Shown: positions 54,427 through 63,473 of the stretch, one piece after another
How the letters are laid out: the number at the start of each line of letters is the position of its first letter
How positions within the stretch are numbered: the first letter of the stretch is position 1
NCBI GenBank assembly: GCA_030447925.1
Contig: JAUJNX010000003.1
Coordinates: 1 to 64,000 of the forward strand
Direction: 5' to 3'
Length of the DNA stretch: 64,000 nt
Source: Egibacteraceae bacterium
Lineage (GTDB): Bacteria; Actinomycetota; Nitriliruptoria; Euzebyales; Egibacteraceae
Program-made: the position numbers and the translations under genes
The notes under the pieces: generated by a model
What the model was told of the DNA's origin: nothing
Seen by the model: the letters and a program-made list of their open reading frames with translations, nothing else
The model's database searches: none

Positions 54427-55818
54427 ATGGAGACCATCCCCGCGCACGACGTCGACCGCAACGGCAAGGCCGATCTGGTGCTCGCCGCCGCCCAGCGCGC
54501 CGCGGCCTACCTCCAGGCCAGCCGCCGGCGCGGCGTGTACCCCAGCGATCAGGCCCTGCTGGACCTCCAGCGGTTCCCGCGTGACCTGCCCGCCGGGCCG
54601 ACCGCCGCCGCTGCCGTGCTGGCGATGCTGGACGAGCTCGGCTCACCGGCGACCGTCGCGTCCACCCGTGGCCGCTACTACGGGTACGTCAACGGCGGGA
54701 CTGACCCCGCCGCGGCCGCAGCCGCTGTGCTGGTGGGGGCCTGGGACCAGAACGTCGCCCTGCCGGTGCTGGCGCTGGTGGCGGCGCTGCGGGACGATCT
54801 CGCCGCCCGCTGGGCCTGCGAGCTGCTCGGACTGCCGGGCGGTGCTGTCGCGACGTTCTGCTCCGGCGCGTCGATCGCGAACCTCACCTGCCTGCTGGCC
54901 GCCAGGGACGCGCTGCTGGACCGGGCGGGCTGGAGCGTGGACCAGCGTGGCCTGGGCGGAGCGCCGCCGCTGCGGGTGGTCGCGTCGGCTGAGATCCACG
55001 CCTCGGTGAACAAGGCGCTGCGGGCCGCGGGGATCGGCAGGGACGCGGTCGTGCTCGCGCCGACCGACGAGGCGGGGCGGGTCGTCGCCGAGGAGTTCCC
55101 CGCCGTCGACGACCGGACGCTGGTGCTGCTGCAGGCCGGCAACGTCAACACCGGACACAGCGACCCGTTCGCGGCGATCATCCCTGCGGCACGGGCGCGT
55201 GGAGCGTGGGTGCACGTCGACGGCGCGTTCGGGCTGTGGGCCGCCGCCTCGCCGGCACAGCGGCACCTGGTCGCGGGGGTGGAACTGGCCGACTCGTGGG
55301 CGACCGACGCGCACAAGTGGCTCAACGCGCCGTACGACTCGGGCCTGGCCATCTGCCGGAACCCAGCCGACCTGCGCCGGGCCATGGCCTTTGACGCCGC
55401 CTACGCCGCCACCGGCGCCGAGCGGGCCCTCACCCACCTGGGGCTGCAGATGTCCCAGCGCGCCCGAGGGGTCGAGACCTGGGCCATCCTCGCCACGCAC
55501 GGCCGCGCCGGGATCGCCGACCTCGTCGACCGGCTGTGCGAGCACGCCCAGCACATGGCCGTACTGCTCGGTCAGGCGGGCGCCGACGTGCTCGTCGCGA
55601 CCGCCCTCAACCAGGTCCTCGTACGCTTCGACGACGACACCACCACCGACGCCGTCATCGCCGCGGTCCAGGCCGACCGCACCTGCTGGACCGGCGGCAC
55701 CGCCTGGCAGGGACGACGCGCGATGCGCATCAGCATCTGCGACGCCGCCACCACCGGTGACGACATCGCCACCTCCGCCGCCGCCATCCTGCGCTGCTGG
55801 CACTCGCGTCGGATCTGA
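54427..55818 (+). CDS. group II PLP-dependent amino-acid decarboxylase
   Basis: 463 residues from ATG 54427. Features in order: SPATVASTRGRYYGYVNGGT, GAVATFCSGASIANLTCLLA, VVASAEIHASVNKALRAAGI (ring-stacking His), WVHVDGAFGLWAAASP (Asp to the PLP nitrogen) and SWATDAHKWLNAPYDSGLAI (PLP lysine). Members decarboxylate aromatic amino acids, glutamate or diaminobutyrate. The substrate cannot be fixed. Expression is probably controlled by the divergent MocR. PhzF follows 327 bases later. Confidence 0.92.
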   Translation: METIPAHDVDRNGKADLVLAAAQRAAAYLQASRRRGVYPSDQALLDLQRFPRDLPAGPTAAAAVLAMLDELGSPATVASTRGRYYGYVNGGTDPAAAAAAVLVGAWDQNVALPVLALVAALRDDLAARWACELLGLPGGAVATFCSGASIANLTCLLAARDALLDRAGWSVDQRGLGGAPPLRVVASAEIHASVNKALRAAGIGRDAVVLAPTDEAGRVVAEEFPAVDDRTLVLLQAGNVNTGHSDPFAAIIPAARARGAWVHVDGAFGLWAAASPAQRHLVAGVELADSWATDAHKWLNAPYDSGLAICRNPADLRRAMAFDAAYAATGAERALTHLGLQMSQRARGVETWAILATHGRAGIADLVDRLCEHAQHMAVLLGQAGADVLVATALNQVLVRFDDDTTTDAVIAAVQADRTCWTGGTAWQGRRAMRISICDAATTGDDIATSAAAILRCWHSRRI

Positions 55819-56145
55819 TCGCTGACGCCCAGGCAGGTGCGGTGAATGCGAGTCGGCCGCCGGCCTCAACGGCAACTGGTCCGGACCCACCAACCCCGGG
55901 CACGCCGTACCCACGGCGTGCAAGCGCCCGGGGAAACCCGACGTCCTGCCGCCTGCTCAGCGGCTTCACGGCCCTCTCCACGTTCGCCGTGGATGTCGCC
56001 GTCGTCCGGGAACCGACGCGCCGGGCGCTGCGCTTGCTTGCCGGGGCGACCGTGCTCAACGCGCCAGCAACCGCCGGGCGGGCCAGACGTCGGCGGGCAC
56101 CTGCGCGAGGCCTCACCCAGCCCGACCCATGACCAGGAGCAACTC
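55819..56145. other. 327-base stretch holding a hairpin but no gene
   Basis: Between the decarboxylase and phzF. Apart from the hairpin at 55900-55921 it contains only short frames of Ala/Arg/Pro-rich composition. Confidence 0.4.
55900..55921 (+). terminator. perfect hairpin after the decarboxylase gene
   Basis: GCACGCCGT pairs perfectly with ACGGCGTGC across the loop ACCC, 82 bases after the decarboxylase stop. There is no T-run, which is common for terminators in very G+C-rich actinomycetes, so termination is plausible but unproven. Confidence 0.5.
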
Positions 56146-56847
56146 GTGACCCAGATGCATGTGCTGCGGGTGTTCACCGCCGACGACGGAACGGCCGGCA
56201 ACCCGCTCGGCGTGTTCCTCCACGGGGCGGCGATCCCCTCCGAGCACCGACAGGCCGTCGCCACCGACGTGGGCTTCAGCGAGACGGTCTTCGTCGACGA
56301 CCTCGAGCAGGCCCGGGTGCAGATCTTCGACCCCGCCTCGCCGGTGCCATTCGCCGGTCACCCGATGGTAGGGACGGGCTGGCTCATCGCGCAGCAAGGC
56401 CACCAGCCCGGCACGCTGCGTCCGGCGGCGGGACCGGTCGACTGCTGGACGGAGGGCGAACAGACCTGGATCCGCGGCCGGCCGGACTGGGGCCCGCGCT
56501 GGGACATCGTCGCGATCGGCTCTCCGGCAGAGGTCGACGCCCTGGACGACTCGCCAGGCGGCCTGATCCGGGCGATGGCCTGGGCCTGGGAGGACGAGCC
56601 GGCGGGTCGCGTGCGCGCCCGCGTGTTCGCGATGTACTGCGGCGTATTCGAGGACCCGGCCACGGGGTCGGCGGCCATGCGGCTGGCCGGCTACCTCGGC
56701 CGCAACATCACCGTCCGCCAAGGCCAGGAAAACTCGGTCGTCCGCGCACGCGTATCCGCCGAGCCCGGATTCACCGAGGTCGGCGGGCGCACCGCCATCG
56801 AGGAGATCCGCGACTATGACGTCAAACGGGCGACCGGCGACCGCTGA
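56146..56847 (+). CDS. PhzF-family protein
   Basis: 233 residues. HVLRVFTADDGTAGNPLGVF then HRQAVATDVGFSETVFVDDL with the catalytic Glu, ASPVPFAGHPMVGTGWLIAQ and GVFEDPATGSAAMRLAGYLG are the signature blocks of PhzF/diaminopimelate-epimerase-fold enzymes. The middle is shorter than usual (family about 260-300). Reaction unknown: isomerase-type chemistry is known for PhzF itself. GTG 56146 has AGGAG seven bases before it. ATG 56155 is an alternative. Confidence 0.9.
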   Translation: MTQMHVLRVFTADDGTAGNPLGVFLHGAAIPSEHRQAVATDVGFSETVFVDDLEQARVQIFDPASPVPFAGHPMVGTGWLIAQQGHQPGTLRPAAGPVDCWTEGEQTWIRGRPDWGPRWDIVAIGSPAEVDALDDSPGGLIRAMAWAWEDEPAGRVRARVFAMYCGVFEDPATGSAAMRLAGYLGRNITVRQGQENSVVRARVSAEPGFTEVGGRTAIEEIRDYDVKRATGDR

Positions 56848-56862
56848 ATCAGCCGCCTCGCG

Positions 56863-57587
56863 TTGCTGGCCGCGGTGGCGGTGGCCGCCGGCGCGGTGAT
56901 CACGCTCGAGCTGGCGCCAGGCAGCCTCCGCGACCGCGTCGCCTCCACGGGGACCACGCCGGGGTCGGGGACATCGCCGGCCGTGACCCCGGCGCCCGAG
57001 CCCAGCGCGCCGATCCCGACGCCATCCCCAACCGCTCCCGCTGGGCTGACCTTCGTCGCCACCGGGCTTCCGGGACCGATGGGGGCGCCGCTGGACCCCT
57101 CGCAGGCCCCGGCGGTGCTGCTGGAGGAGTGGCGCGAGGCGGGTTCAGACCGGTCCTGCGCGCCGCTGGCCTTCACGGGCCTGGGTGCGGGCGAGGGTGG
57201 GACCCCGCGCCGGGTGAACCGGCACGGGGAGTGGGCTGTGGCTTATGACAACCGGGCATGCCCGGCCTCGGGGGCGACGGGTACGACTGTCCGGACTGCG
57301 GTCGCGGCGTGTTCGGCGTCGGTTCCGGCCGGCCGGCCCCACCGCCTCCCCGGGACAGCGACCGCGGGCGGGCCTTGGTCCTGGGACGGGCCTGGGACGA
57401 CGGCAGCATCGCCCGGTACGGGGAGACGCCCGCTGTCGCGGGGTCCGCCACCAACTCCAACCCGCAGGCCATCGCGCACGTCGAGGTGCCGCAGCAGCGC
57501 TGCCACTACGACGTGTGGTCCTACCTGGGTCGGGAGCATCTGGAGGTGCTGCTCGACGGTCTCCGGGTGGTGGCGGTCCCGTCCTGA
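56863..57587 (+). CDS. secreted or lipid-free anchored hypothetical protein, frameshifted
   Basis: Starting near TTG 56863 there is one hydrophobic segment (LAAVAVAAGAVITLELAPG), then a Pro/Thr/Ser-rich linker typical of exported actinobacterial proteins, and a globular part AVLLEEWREAGSDRSCAPLA. Near 57260 the frame shifts to ARYGETPAVAGSATNSNPQA, VPQQRCHYDVWSYLGREHLE and VLLDGLRVV. The last block (C.Y.VWS.LG..HLE.LL..LR) recurs in uncharacterised actinobacterial cell-surface proteins. The start is uncertain because no ribosome site is seen. Confidence 0.6.
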
Positions 57588-57794
57588 GCCGCGCTCGGCC
57601 GGCTCCTCGGGATCCGGTGTCGTCGGGTCCATCGGGATGACGCGGGCCACGGGCCGTCATGCTGCCCGCTGGGGGGCCGCGCGTGGAGGTCGGGGATGAG
57701 GTCGTGTTCAACGCCAAGCCGTACGAGGAGCGCTACCTGCTGACCGCCGGTGGCACGTCCAGCCGTGGCGGCGCCGAGGAGCGGACCGGCGCGG
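57588..57794. other. short stretch without an assigned gene
   Basis: Contains a plus-strand piece VEVGDEVVFNAKPYEERYLL (near 57680-57740) that looks like genuine protein but is not recognised and has no start or continuation. Confidence 0.3.
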
Positions 57795-57965
57795 GGGGCC
57801 GTCTAGGACCACTGGGTCGACGAAGTGCTCGTGCAGGTGATCGACGTACTCCAGCACCCGGCCCTGGACGCCTACGCTGACGTGCAGGCGGTCGAACACG
57901 CGGCCACCCCGACCGGGCGCGACCGCGGCGTGGGTCGGTTCCTCGATCCACAGCGGATCGCGCCT
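57795..57965 (-). pseudogene. scrap of a mandelate-racemase-type (fuconate dehydratase-like) enolase gene with an internal deletion
   Basis: On the minus strand RRDPLWIEEPTHAAVAPGR is joined to FDRLHVSVGVQGRVLEYVDH and LHEHFVDPVVL. The first piece is the metal-ligand EEP strand. The second resembles the C-terminal EGRVIEYVDHLHEHFVDPV block of fuconate dehydratases, normally about 110 residues further on. The join removes the intervening catalytic segment, and both ends are missing. Confidence 0.6.
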
Positions 57966-58089
57966 TGGGACGACGGTGGTCGGTCGCGGTGGTGGTCGAG
58001 GGATCGGCCGCGGCGTTGCAGGATGGCGACGAGGGGTGTGGAGGGCGAGGGCGAGGGGGTGAGCGGCGGACGTCGACCGGCGCAGGAGG

Positions 58090-59443
58090 GTGTTGGCGTT
58101 CACCTGTGTTGCCGCGTTCGCTGTGGCGCTCAACGCCACGATGCTGCCGGTCGCGCTGGGCCGGATCGGCGACGACTTCTCGCTGGGTGCGTCGGCGCTG
58201 GGGTGGCTGCTGACCAGCTACTTCCTGGCCAATGGTGTCGCGGTGCCCTTCTTCGGCCGTCTGGCCGACCTGCAGGGTCTTGGTCGGGCCTTCGCCGGCG
58301 GGCTGGTCGCCTTCGGGTTCGGGTCGCTGTTGTGCGCCCTCGCGCCCGACTACCTGGCGCTGGTCATCGGCCGGGGCCTGCAAGGCGTCGGCGCGGCGGC
58401 GGTCGTCGGGCTCGGGCCCACCGCGTTGAGCCTGTCCTACCCGCCCCAACGGCGCGGCGCGGCGATCGGGACGCTGGGCGCCACGGTCGGGGTCGCCTAC
58501 GCCGCCGGGCCGGTGGTGGGCGGGCTGCTGATCGAGGTGATCGGGTGGCGGTGGCTGTTCGCAGCCGGCGTGCTGTTCGGGGCGTTGTTCCCGCTCGCCG
58601 CCAGGGCGCTGCCCAAGGGCAGCCCGTCGACCGGCGGTCGGCTGGACCTGCCCGGCGGGCTGTTCCTCGGCGTCGCGCTGGCGGGCGGCCTGTTCGCCCT
58701 CACCGAGGGCGGCCAGGACACGGGCGCACCCGCGCTGATCGCGCCGCCGCCGGGGTGTCCGCGGTCGGCCTGGCCGCGCTGGTGGTCCGGCAGCGGACAG
58801 CGCGCGAGCCGTTCGTTCCCCGCCCCTGCTCGCCAACGGTCCGTACCTGCTGCTGAGCCTGCTGACCTTGCTGTTCGTGGGCTCCAACATCACCGTGAAC
58901 ACCACGCTCCCGCTGCCATTGGCGCAGATCGGGGGCTCAGCGCGTCGCGGACGGGCCTGGCGCTGCTGCCGGCCGCGCTGGCCACCATCCTGGCCGCGCG
59001 GTTGTCCGGCTGGGCGGTCGACACCTTCGGCACCGTGACGCCGATCCGCGCCGGCGTCGCCGCCGTCGTCGTGTCGCTGGTGCTGCTGTCGGCGTTCGGG
59101 GTGGACGGACCGCTGTGGACGGCGAGCAGCCTGGCGGCGCTGGCCAGCGTGGGCGCGGTGCTCGCCAAGGTCGCCACCACCAAAGCCGTCTCCTTGTCGG
59201 TCCCCCGCCACAGCTTGGCGTCGGCCATCTCGATCAACGAGTCGGTGTGGTTCGTCGGCGCCAGCCTCGGGACCGTCCTGTTCTCCGCCACGGTGAGCGC
59301 CCGCGCCGCGGCGGACGCAGCGGTGAACCCTCCACAGCGGCGCCGGAGCCGCCTACAGCGACGCCTACCTCGCGCTGGCCCTCCCACTCACGGCCGTATT
59401 CATCGTCACCAGCAGACTCCCACGCCGCGACCGCCAGACGTGA
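58090..59443 (+). pseudogene. DHA2-type MFS drug exporter, several frameshifts
   Basis: The first frame has AFAVALNATMLPVALGRIGD, LLTSYFLANGVAVPFFGRLA and IGRGLQGVGAAAVVGLGPTA, with helices 1-6 of an EmrB/QacA-like exporter. Near 58750 it shifts (GVSAVGLAALVVRQRTAREP, SLLTLLFVGSNITVNTTLPL), near 58930 back (LSASRTGLALLPAALATILA), and near 59335 once more (AYLALALPLTAVFIVTSRLP) to a TGA at about 59441. The shifts occur in C/G runs. If these are sequence errors the gene is whole. The start is unclear: GTG 58090 or a little upstream. Confidence 0.8.
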
Positions 59444-59609
59444 CCGACCGTGCCCGGCCCTCGGCCTCAGGCACCGTCCACGACCACGTGCCCCGCTGAG
59501 CTGCTCCAGATCGTGCGTGCCGGCGCAGCGTTGCAGCGGGTGCCCGGCGTGGACTGCTGAGGGCGGGACAGCCTGCATGGGGGCCGTACTCGTCCGTTTG
59601 GGCGGAGGT

Positions 59610-60038
59610 TCATGCGTCTCCGGTCGGGGTGCTGCGGGCCTGTAGGCGAGCGGTGAAGCGCTGCAGGTCGATGACGGCTCGGCGGTGCGTGCCGCGGCTG
59701 ATGACCGCGGCCTCGTCGCGGGCTTGGACGTCGAAGACCAGAACACGGCCTTGGACTGCTGTTAGTGCGGCGACGACGGTGACGGTGCCGCCGGGTGGGG
59801 TGGGGGCGTCGTGGCTGACGTCGATGTGGACGCCGAGGGTGGCTTCCCCCTCGTCTAGGTCCGCGGCCAGGGCGCGGATGCAGGTCCACTCCAGGACGCC
59901 CACGAGGTAGCCGGTCGCCAGGACCTGTGGCAGGGCGGCGAACTCGGGGGACTCGGGGAGCAGGTGGGGCACGGTGCGTTCGACCGGGACGGTCCAGGAC
60001 AGGGAGGCCGTCAGGCCCGCTCGCATGGTGCTCTTCAT
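59610..60038 (-). CDS. FlK-like hotdog thioesterase
   Basis: 142 residues: LPESPEFAALPQVLATGYLV then VGVLEWTCIRALAADLDEGE, TLGVHIDVSHDAPTPPGGTV and VFDVQARDEAAVISRGTHRR. This is the single-hotdog family of fluoroacetyl-CoA thioesterase FlK, with the conserved Glu of the VLEW helix and the THxAxTPxG-like segment (here SHDAPTPPG). Relatives hydrolyse small acyl-CoAs. No fluorometabolite genes are nearby, so the substrate is open. Confidence 0.85.
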   Translation of the reverse strand: MKSTMRAGLTASLSWTVPVERTVPHLLPESPEFAALPQVLATGYLVGVLEWTCIRALAADLDEGEATLGVHIDVSHDAPTPPGGTVTVVAALTAVQGRVLVFDVQARDEAAVISRGTHRRAVIDLQRFTARLQARSTPTGDA

Positions 60039-60523
60039 GTCGTGGCGTCCTCTCGTTGCTGTTGTGGCACCGGTGGTGCGCCGCGCTGGGGTCGGCGGTG
60101 CCTGGGGGGTCTGTGGATCAGCCCGTGCCGGTGTGGTCGCACCCGCGGCGGAAGTCCAGGCGGTGCACGACTCGGCCGTCCTGCTCGACCGCGGAGGTCA
60201 CGGCAAGTACTCGCGCCAGCGACAGCCGGCCAGAGCAGCTGGTGCACGAGACCGCCGACACCGGTCGTCATCGTTGCGCTCAGGTACGCCGCCTGGCGTG
60301 CGATGCCAGGGTTGGAGCTTGTCGAGGCGGACATCACGCAGGCGGCGCTGGCGCTGGTCGAGTTCGCCGAGGACGCGTCCGCCGCGGGCGACGTTGGCGG
60401 TGAGGTCCGGGAGGGTCCAGGTCCATCAGGCCAGCCGTTCGTGGCGGGGGATGGCGCTACGCCCAGGGCGGCGAGGAGCACGGTGAGGAGCAGCAGGAAC
60501 AGAAGCGTCGCCGTGCCGGTCAC
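60035..60523 (-). CDS. possible small membrane protein between MFS and thioesterase genes
   Basis: GTG 60523 overlaps the MFS stop and the TGA at 60035 overlaps the thioesterase start, both by four bases. The product starts VTGTATLLFLLLLTVLLAAL, one membrane helix, but after about residue 40 it becomes Ser/Pro/Arg-rich. An alternative minus-strand frame there reads WTLPDLTANVARGGRVLGEL and is more protein-like, so a frameshift may hide the true sequence. No family recognised. Confidence 0.35.
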   Translation of the reverse strand: MTGTATLLFLLLLTVLLAALGVAPSPATNGWPDGPGPSRTSPPTSPAADASSANSTSASAACVMSASTSSNPGIARQAAYLSATMTTGVGGLVHQLLWPAVAGASTCRDLRGRAGRPSRAPPGLPPRVRPHRHGLIHRPPRHRRPQRGAPPVPQQQREDATT

Positions 60524-61755
60524 CTCTTCGTGGGCGGTGGGTTCGCGGCGACCGCCGCGTCGGGTTCGGCCGCCTCGGGCCGGCGCTCCGGGTCGTGCTT
60601 GGTGCCCTGCAGCGAGGCGGCCGCGGTGGCCAGGACCAGCAGCGCGGCGGCGGCTGCCAGGCCGCCGCGCAGGCCGACGTGGTCGGCCAGCTGCCCGGTC
60701 AGGACGGGGCCGATGACCTGGCCGGCCCCGAACGCGGCGGTGAACCCGGCCAGGGTCCGGGGCCACTGCGGTTGCGGTCGACTCTGGCGGATGACTGCGG
60801 TGGTTGCGGCGGACACGGCCAGGAAGGCGCCGCCGAACAGCGCCGCGGAGACGGCCAGGACCGGGGTCGTGGTGGAGGCCAGCGGCAGCGCCACCGCGAC
60901 CGTGACGACCGCCAGCAGCACCACCATGGCCTCGTGGGGGCGCGTGAGCAGGCTGGCCCACACCCATCCGGATGCGGTGGCCGCTGCCGCGAGCAGCGCC
61001 CACAGGGCGGTCACCGTCGCCACGCCGGTGCTGGACTGCTGCCAGTAGGCGACCGCGAAGGTGGCGTAGGGGACGTAGCCGACGCCGAACAGGGTGAATG
61101 CCGCCAGCGCCCAGCCCAGCCGCCCGCTGCGCGACGTCCCGCCGTGGGGTACAGGCGGAGGGGCAGGGAGCCGGGCAGCGGCTGTGCCAGCGATCGTCGC
61201 GCATGCTGTGGCCAGAGCCCCGAGCAGGAGCCATCCGACCTGCCACCGGCCCGGGTCGGTCAGGACCACGGGGGCGAGCAGCGCGGTGAGCAGGATGCCG
61301 GGACCGACGCCGGCGTAGTAGACGCCGAGCACCGCGCCCGCGCGGTCGGTCGCGGTCGCCAGCTGGGCCGCGAGCAGGGCGCCGGCGACGAACAGCGCGG
61401 CTGCGGCGGCGCCGCCGACCCCGCGCAGCGCCAGCAGCACCGGCAAGCTGCCGGTGGTGGCGCACCCGAGCAGGCTCGCCGTCGTCACCGCAGCGCAGAT
61501 GCTCAGCGTGGCGGCCGGTCCGGCGCGGGACATGAGCACTGGGCACAGCAGCGCGCCGGCGAGGTAGCCCACGGCGTTGGCGGTGTCCAGCAGCCCGGCC
61601 TGGGCGTAGCTCCAGCCCAGCTCGGTGCGCATCGCGGGCAGCAGCACGCCGTAGCCGAACCGCGACAGGCCGAGCACGGTCGCGGCCAGACTGAGCGCGA
61701 CCGCGCAAGCCGCCCGGTCGCTCGTCCGGGTGGCGCGTGCTGGCGGGCTGGACAT
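60520..61755 (-). CDS. MFS transporter, YbfB/YjiJ type
   Basis: An intact 411-residue, 12-helix transporter. Family features are VLGLSRFGYGVLLPAMRTEL near the N terminus, WSYAQAGLLDTANAVGYLAG, VLGVYYAGVGPGILLTALLA and FAVAYWQQSSTGVATVTALW, with FGAGQVIGPVLTGQLADHVG in the C-terminal half. Substrate unknown: members are linked to export of small metabolites. It is followed by the small membrane frame and the thioesterase, probably cotranscribed. The GNAT stop lies 10 bases upstream. Confidence 0.92.
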   Translation of the reverse strand: MSSPPARATRTSDRAACAVALSLAATVLGLSRFGYGVLLPAMRTELGWSYAQAGLLDTANAVGYLAGALLCPVLMSRAGPAATLSICAAVTTASLLGCATTGSLPVLLALRGVGGAAAAALFVAGALLAAQLATATDRAGAVLGVYYAGVGPGILLTALLAPVVLTDPGRWQVGWLLLGALATACATIAGTAAARLPAPPPVPHGGTSRSGRLGWALAAFTLFGVGYVPYATFAVAYWQQSSTGVATVTALWALLAAAATASGWVWASLLTRPHEAMVVLLAVVTVAVALPLASTTTPVLAVSAALFGGAFLAVSAATTAVIRQSRPQPQWPRTLAGFTAAFGAGQVIGPVLTGQLADHVGLRGGLAAAAALLVLATAAASLQGTKHDPERRPEAAEPDAAVAANPPPTKR

Positions 61756-61756
61756 G

Positions 61757-61775
61757 CTGGGTCGCCTACAGGTCG
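61757..61775. repeat. 19-bp sequence shared with 11067-11085
   Basis: Identical to the copy at the composition break near 11.08 kb. Here it spans the GNAT stop codon (RDL-stop) and the gap before the MFS start. Confidence 0.6.
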
Positions 61776-62296
61776 CGGGCCCAGTTCTGCCCGACCAGGT
61801 CGTGACCGAAGCTGTGGTGGCGCTGCTGTTCGACCAGTGCGAACCCGGCCGCCTGGTAGATCCGCCGGGCGGAGATCAGCACGTCGTTGGTCCACAGCGT
61901 GATGCGCCGGTAGCCGGCCGCCCGGGCGAAGTCCAGGCAGGTGTCCACCAGGCGGGCGCCCAGGCCGTGGCCCCGTGCGGCGGGGTGGACCAGCAGGATC
62001 CGCAGCTTGGCGGTCGTCTCGTCGGCCGCCACGCAGACGACGCACCCGGCGCGCCGGCCGTGGATCTCGGCGATCCAGGCGGCCTCCCGCGCGGGGTCGT
62101 GGCCGGCGGCGTAGTCGGCGACGATGCGCGCCACCAGGGCCTCGAAGCTGGTGTCCCAGCCGAACTGCTCGGCGTAGACCTCGCCGTGGGCCATCACCAC
62201 CCAGCCGAGGTCGCCCGGCTGGTCCAGCGGGCGGATCGTGACCCGCGCTCGGTCCTGAGGCTTTCGCATCCGGTGTTCCTGGACCACCCCGCCCAT
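61766..62296 (-). CDS. GNAT-family acetyltransferase (MarR-associated type)
   Basis: 176 residues from ATG 62296, which has GAGGAGGAG just upstream. The acetyl-CoA loop is LRILLVHPAARGHGLGARLV then DTCLDFARAAGYRRITLWTN and FALVEQQRHHSFGHDLVGQN, matching the acetyltransferase half of MarR-GNAT proteins. The LxTN..L..AR..Y...GF pattern is complete. Substrate unknown. It is divergent from the TetR gene, separated by 65 bases with an imperfect palindrome. Confidence 0.9.
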   Translation of the reverse strand: MGGVVQEHRMRKPQDRARVTIRPLDQPGDLGWVVMAHGEVYAEQFGWDTSFEALVARIVADYAAGHDPAREAAWIAEIHGRRAGCVVCVAADETTAKLRILLVHPAARGHGLGARLVDTCLDFARAAGYRRITLWTNDVLISARRIYQAAGFALVEQQRHHSFGHDLVGQNWARDL

Positions 62297-62324
62297 GGCT
62301 CCTCCTCGCATGCCGCCCACCGCG

Positions 62325-62344
62325 ACTGACACGACTGTTTCAGT
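62325..62344. promoter_or_regulatory. candidate TetR operator
   Basis: ACTGACACGACTGTTTCAGT is an imperfect 20-base palindrome (14 of 20 positions symmetric, perfect ACTGA/TCAGT ends) in the gap between the divergent GNAT and tetR genes, 17 bases before tetR. Confidence 0.5.
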
Positions 62345-62361
62345 GAGGCCAGAATGGCAGC

Positions 62362-63000
62362 ATGACGGCTGAGGACGCAACCCCTTCGGCGCGCAAGACC
62401 GAACTGCTGGAGGCCGCCTACCGGTACGTGCTGGAGCACGGCCTGGCGGACCTGTCGCTGCGTCCGCTGGCGGCGGCGGTGGGGTCGAGCCCGCGGGTGC
62501 TGCTGTACCTGTTCGGCAGCAAGCACGGCCTGGTTCGCGCGCTGCTGGCCCGCGCCCGCGCCGACGAGCTTGACCTGCTGGACCGGGTCCACGACCACGG
62601 TGCCGAGGGCCCCGGCGGGCTGGTCGTGGTCGCCGGGCAGGTGTGGTCCTGGCTGGCCGCCGAGGAGCACCGGGCGCTGCTGACGCTGTGGGTGGAGGGC
62701 TACGCCCGCTCGCTGGTCGACCCGGACGGACCGTGGGCCGGGTTCGCCCGCGCCACCGTCCAGGACTGGCTGGCGGTGCTGGCCGCCGCCCAACCGCCCA
62801 CCGAACGCCACACCGCCGCTGCGCAGGCGCAGCGGACGGCGGTGCTCGCTGTCCTGCGCGGAGCCCTGCTGGACCTGCTCGCCACCGGCGACCTCGAGCG
62901 CACGACCGCCGCGGTGCACCAGCAGCTCGCCGCCCTGCCCTCCCACGGCGGACACCGACCCGGCACCGGCCATGGTCAGGGCGGGACCACGTCGCCGTAG
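62362..63000 (+). CDS. TetR-family transcriptional regulator
   Basis: 212 residues. The helix-turn-helix lies in ELLEAAYRYVLEHGLADLSL then RPLAAAVGSSPRVLLYLFGS, with the usual LLYxxFGSKxxL helix. The remainder is a helical ligand domain with no clear family hint and a Gly/His-rich end. Likely represses itself and the divergent GNAT-MFS-thioesterase run through the palindrome between them. Confidence 0.92.
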   Translation: MTAEDATPSARKTELLEAAYRYVLEHGLADLSLRPLAAAVGSSPRVLLYLFGSKHGLVRALLARARADELDLLDRVHDHGAEGPGGLVVVAGQVWSWLAAEEHRALLTLWVEGYARSLVDPDGPWAGFARATVQDWLAVLAAAQPPTERHTAAAQAQRTAVLAVLRGALLDLLATGDLERTTAAVHQQLAALPSHGGHRPGTGHGQGGTTSP

Positions 63001-63032
63001 GTGAAGACAAGGCGAAAGGAGCAAGCCGATGT

Positions 63033-63473
63033 ATGTCGGCGCTGGACGGCGGCCGCCTGGGGATCGCCGCGTGCGCGGTCGGGTTGGTGCAGGCGCTTTG
63101 GACGTGGCGGTCGGCTATGCCACCGAGCGTCGGCAGTTCGGCCGGGTGATCGCCGACTTCCAGGGGGGTCCTTCCTGCTGGCCGACATGGCTACCGGCGT
63201 GGAGGCCGGCCGCGCGCTGTACCTGGCTGCGGCCGGCTTTGGGACGCCGGACAGCCATACTCCAAGGAGGCGTCGATGGCCAAGCTGTTCTGCATCGACA
63301 TGGCCATGCGGGTCACCATCGATGCGGTGCAGGTCCTGGGCGGCTACGGCTGCATCCAGGACTTTCCGGTGGAGCGGTACATGCGCGAGGCCAAGGTGCT
63401 GCAGAGCTTCGAAGGCACCAACCAGATCCGGCGCCTGGCCATCGGCCGCGCTCTGACCAGGCCGGCACGGTGA
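63033..63473 (+). pseudogene. acyl-CoA dehydrogenase, C-terminal part, frameshifted
   Basis: From ATG 63033, MSALDGGRLGIAACAVGLVQ, then in shifted frames ALDVAVGYATERRQFGRVIA, LLADMATGVEAGRALYLAAA and AKLFCIDMAMRVTIDAVQVL, GGYGCIQDFPVERYMREAKV, EGTNQIRRLAIGRAL. These are the last two fifths of an acyl-CoA dehydrogenase, with the FAD-binding QVLGGYG and EGTNQI motifs. The flavin/substrate N-terminal domains are absent although a GGAG site precedes the ATG. Unlikely to be catalytic. Confidence 0.85.

Noticed and set aside
57733-59211. Long minus-strand frame opposite the DHA2 exporter
   Set aside because: Gln/Arg/Gly-rich shadow of the MFS gene. The helices on the plus strand are unmistakable.
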